Shown: piece by piece, positions 63,465 to 64,000 of the stretch
Layout of the letters: each line of letters opens with the position of its first letter
How positions within the stretch are numbered: position 1 is the first letter of the stretch
Source: Dipteris shenzhenensis
Lineage: Eukaryota > Polypodiophyta > Polypodiopsida > Gleicheniales
Assembly (NCBI GenBank): GCA_047967505.1
Contig: CM106540.1
Reading direction: 5' to 3' (one strand)
DNA: 64,000 nucleotides
The notes under the pieces: model-generated
The model's input: the letters and a program-made list of their open reading frames with translations, nothing else
Database searches by the model: none
What the model was told of the DNA's origin: nothing
Program-made: the position numbers and the translations under genes

Positions 63465-64000
63465 CAAGAACTTACTGGGGGTTCCATTGATATCTTATTT
63501 ATTCAGAAGCACAAACTGGATTCTAGAGATTGTGCCAAGTCAAGAAAGTTGCTTTCTGGCCATACATTTTGGTTGCCTGCCTTGGGCACTAGGGGGGGCA
63601 CTTCTATTTCAATTTTGCAGTCGGTTCTCCCCTTAGTTGTTAGACACAGAGTCATTATTCCCTCTAGGGCTTAGTGAAATATTCTCTTGATAGGAGGGCG
63701 TAAGGTTGGTTTCCTTAACCTACATGCCTCCAACATTAGAGGAGAACGTGTCATTATGTGGAAGGATTTGCTATCCTGGGCCCCCATTGCGGATTCATGG
63801 GTGATTGGAGGTGACTTTAACATGGTTGAGTTACCATCGGACATAAAAGGGGGTACAGAAGGAGGACTTCACTCTTTCGACAGAGAGCAGCTTGGGATGC
63901 CTTCCTTTTTCACTACTGTGGCAGAGATACTTGGTTGGACGATGCTTTTCTTGTTCAGCCATAGTCCCTCCTATTCTCTTGGTCGAACAGGAGGCAGCAG
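63465..64000 (+). pseudogene. LINE2 second copy, endonuclease region, 5'-truncated
   Basis: The + strand carries the same endonuclease as 43350-42820 on the minus strand: GGSIDILFIQxHKLDS-like at 63470, ASNIRGERVIMWKDLLSWAP near 63730, SWVIGGDFNMVELPSD near 63795, and the DTWLDDAFLVQP region near 63930. Several frameshifts and substitutions. It begins abruptly at 63465 and runs past the window end. Confidence 0.82.

Noticed and set aside
1-64000. tRNA, rRNA, CRISPR or bacterial operon features
   Set aside because: None was recognised on either strand. tRNA-like strings are only primer binding sites of LTR elements.

Overview
The window looks like gene-poor, transposon-packed nuclear DNA of a land plant. 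The evidence is Ty1/copia and Ty3/gypsy LTR elements primed by initiator tRNA-Met, a chromodomain-bearing chromovirus, L1-like LINEs whose ORF1 has a DUF4283-type core plus a CCHC knuckle, and a plant-type hAT element with a DUF659-like transposase. I see no host gene, tRNA, rRNA, CRISPR array or bacterial operon. The abundance of LINEs suggests a large-genome seedless plant or gymnosperm more than a typical angiosperm, but the species cannot be named from sequence alone. All family assignments come from reading motifs, not from database searches.

Layout. 1-3480: decayed Ty1/copia element. 3480-22029: a head-to-tail chain of LINEs of one family (called TG-LINE here), all on the + strand and almost all joined at A-tract plus (TG)n tails: an ORF1-only element (3480-5312), copy B (5313-11054), two 3' scraps (11055-11456), copy D (11457-15056), copy E (15178-20792, the most complete), a tiny tail scrap (20793-20875) and the 5' end of copy F (20876-22029). 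22030-28934: an almost complete Ty3/gypsy chromovirus with about 99% identical LTRs. 28935-35782: more TG-LINE sequence (3' end of one copy, then copy G). Copy G is split by a complete gag-only copia-type LTR element on the minus strand (31376-34172, TSD ATATT).

35783-49640: a minus-strand LINE of a second type (LINE3) with a coiled-coil plus RRM-like ORF1. It is split by a truncated TG-LINE (copy H, 36395-38018) and by a long LINE of a third type (LINE2, 38699-45633, minus strand, 12-bp TSD). LINE2 itself carries an internal inverted block holding a chromovirus gag fragment. 49641-58230: gypsy remnants (a lone RT fragment, then a longer non-chromovirus element whose pol is split by a roughly 1-kb AT-rich insert). 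58435-61859: a complete hAT transposon with CA..G termini, 8-bp TSD CTCCAAAT, GAAACG-rich subterminal arrays and an apparently intact two-exon transposase. 61868-63110: a second gag-only copia relative. 63465-64000: the endonuclease region of another LINE2 copy, running off the window.

The most notable signals belong to the TG-LINE family: (i) nearly every junction in the chain lies in a (TG)n tail; (ii) each 3' UTR has a short stem-loop whose stem sequence differs between copies while base pairing is kept; (iii) 5' UTRs are packed with CCGTAC motifs resembling SBP/SPL protein sites; (iv) an ORF1-only partner carries the same kind of tail.
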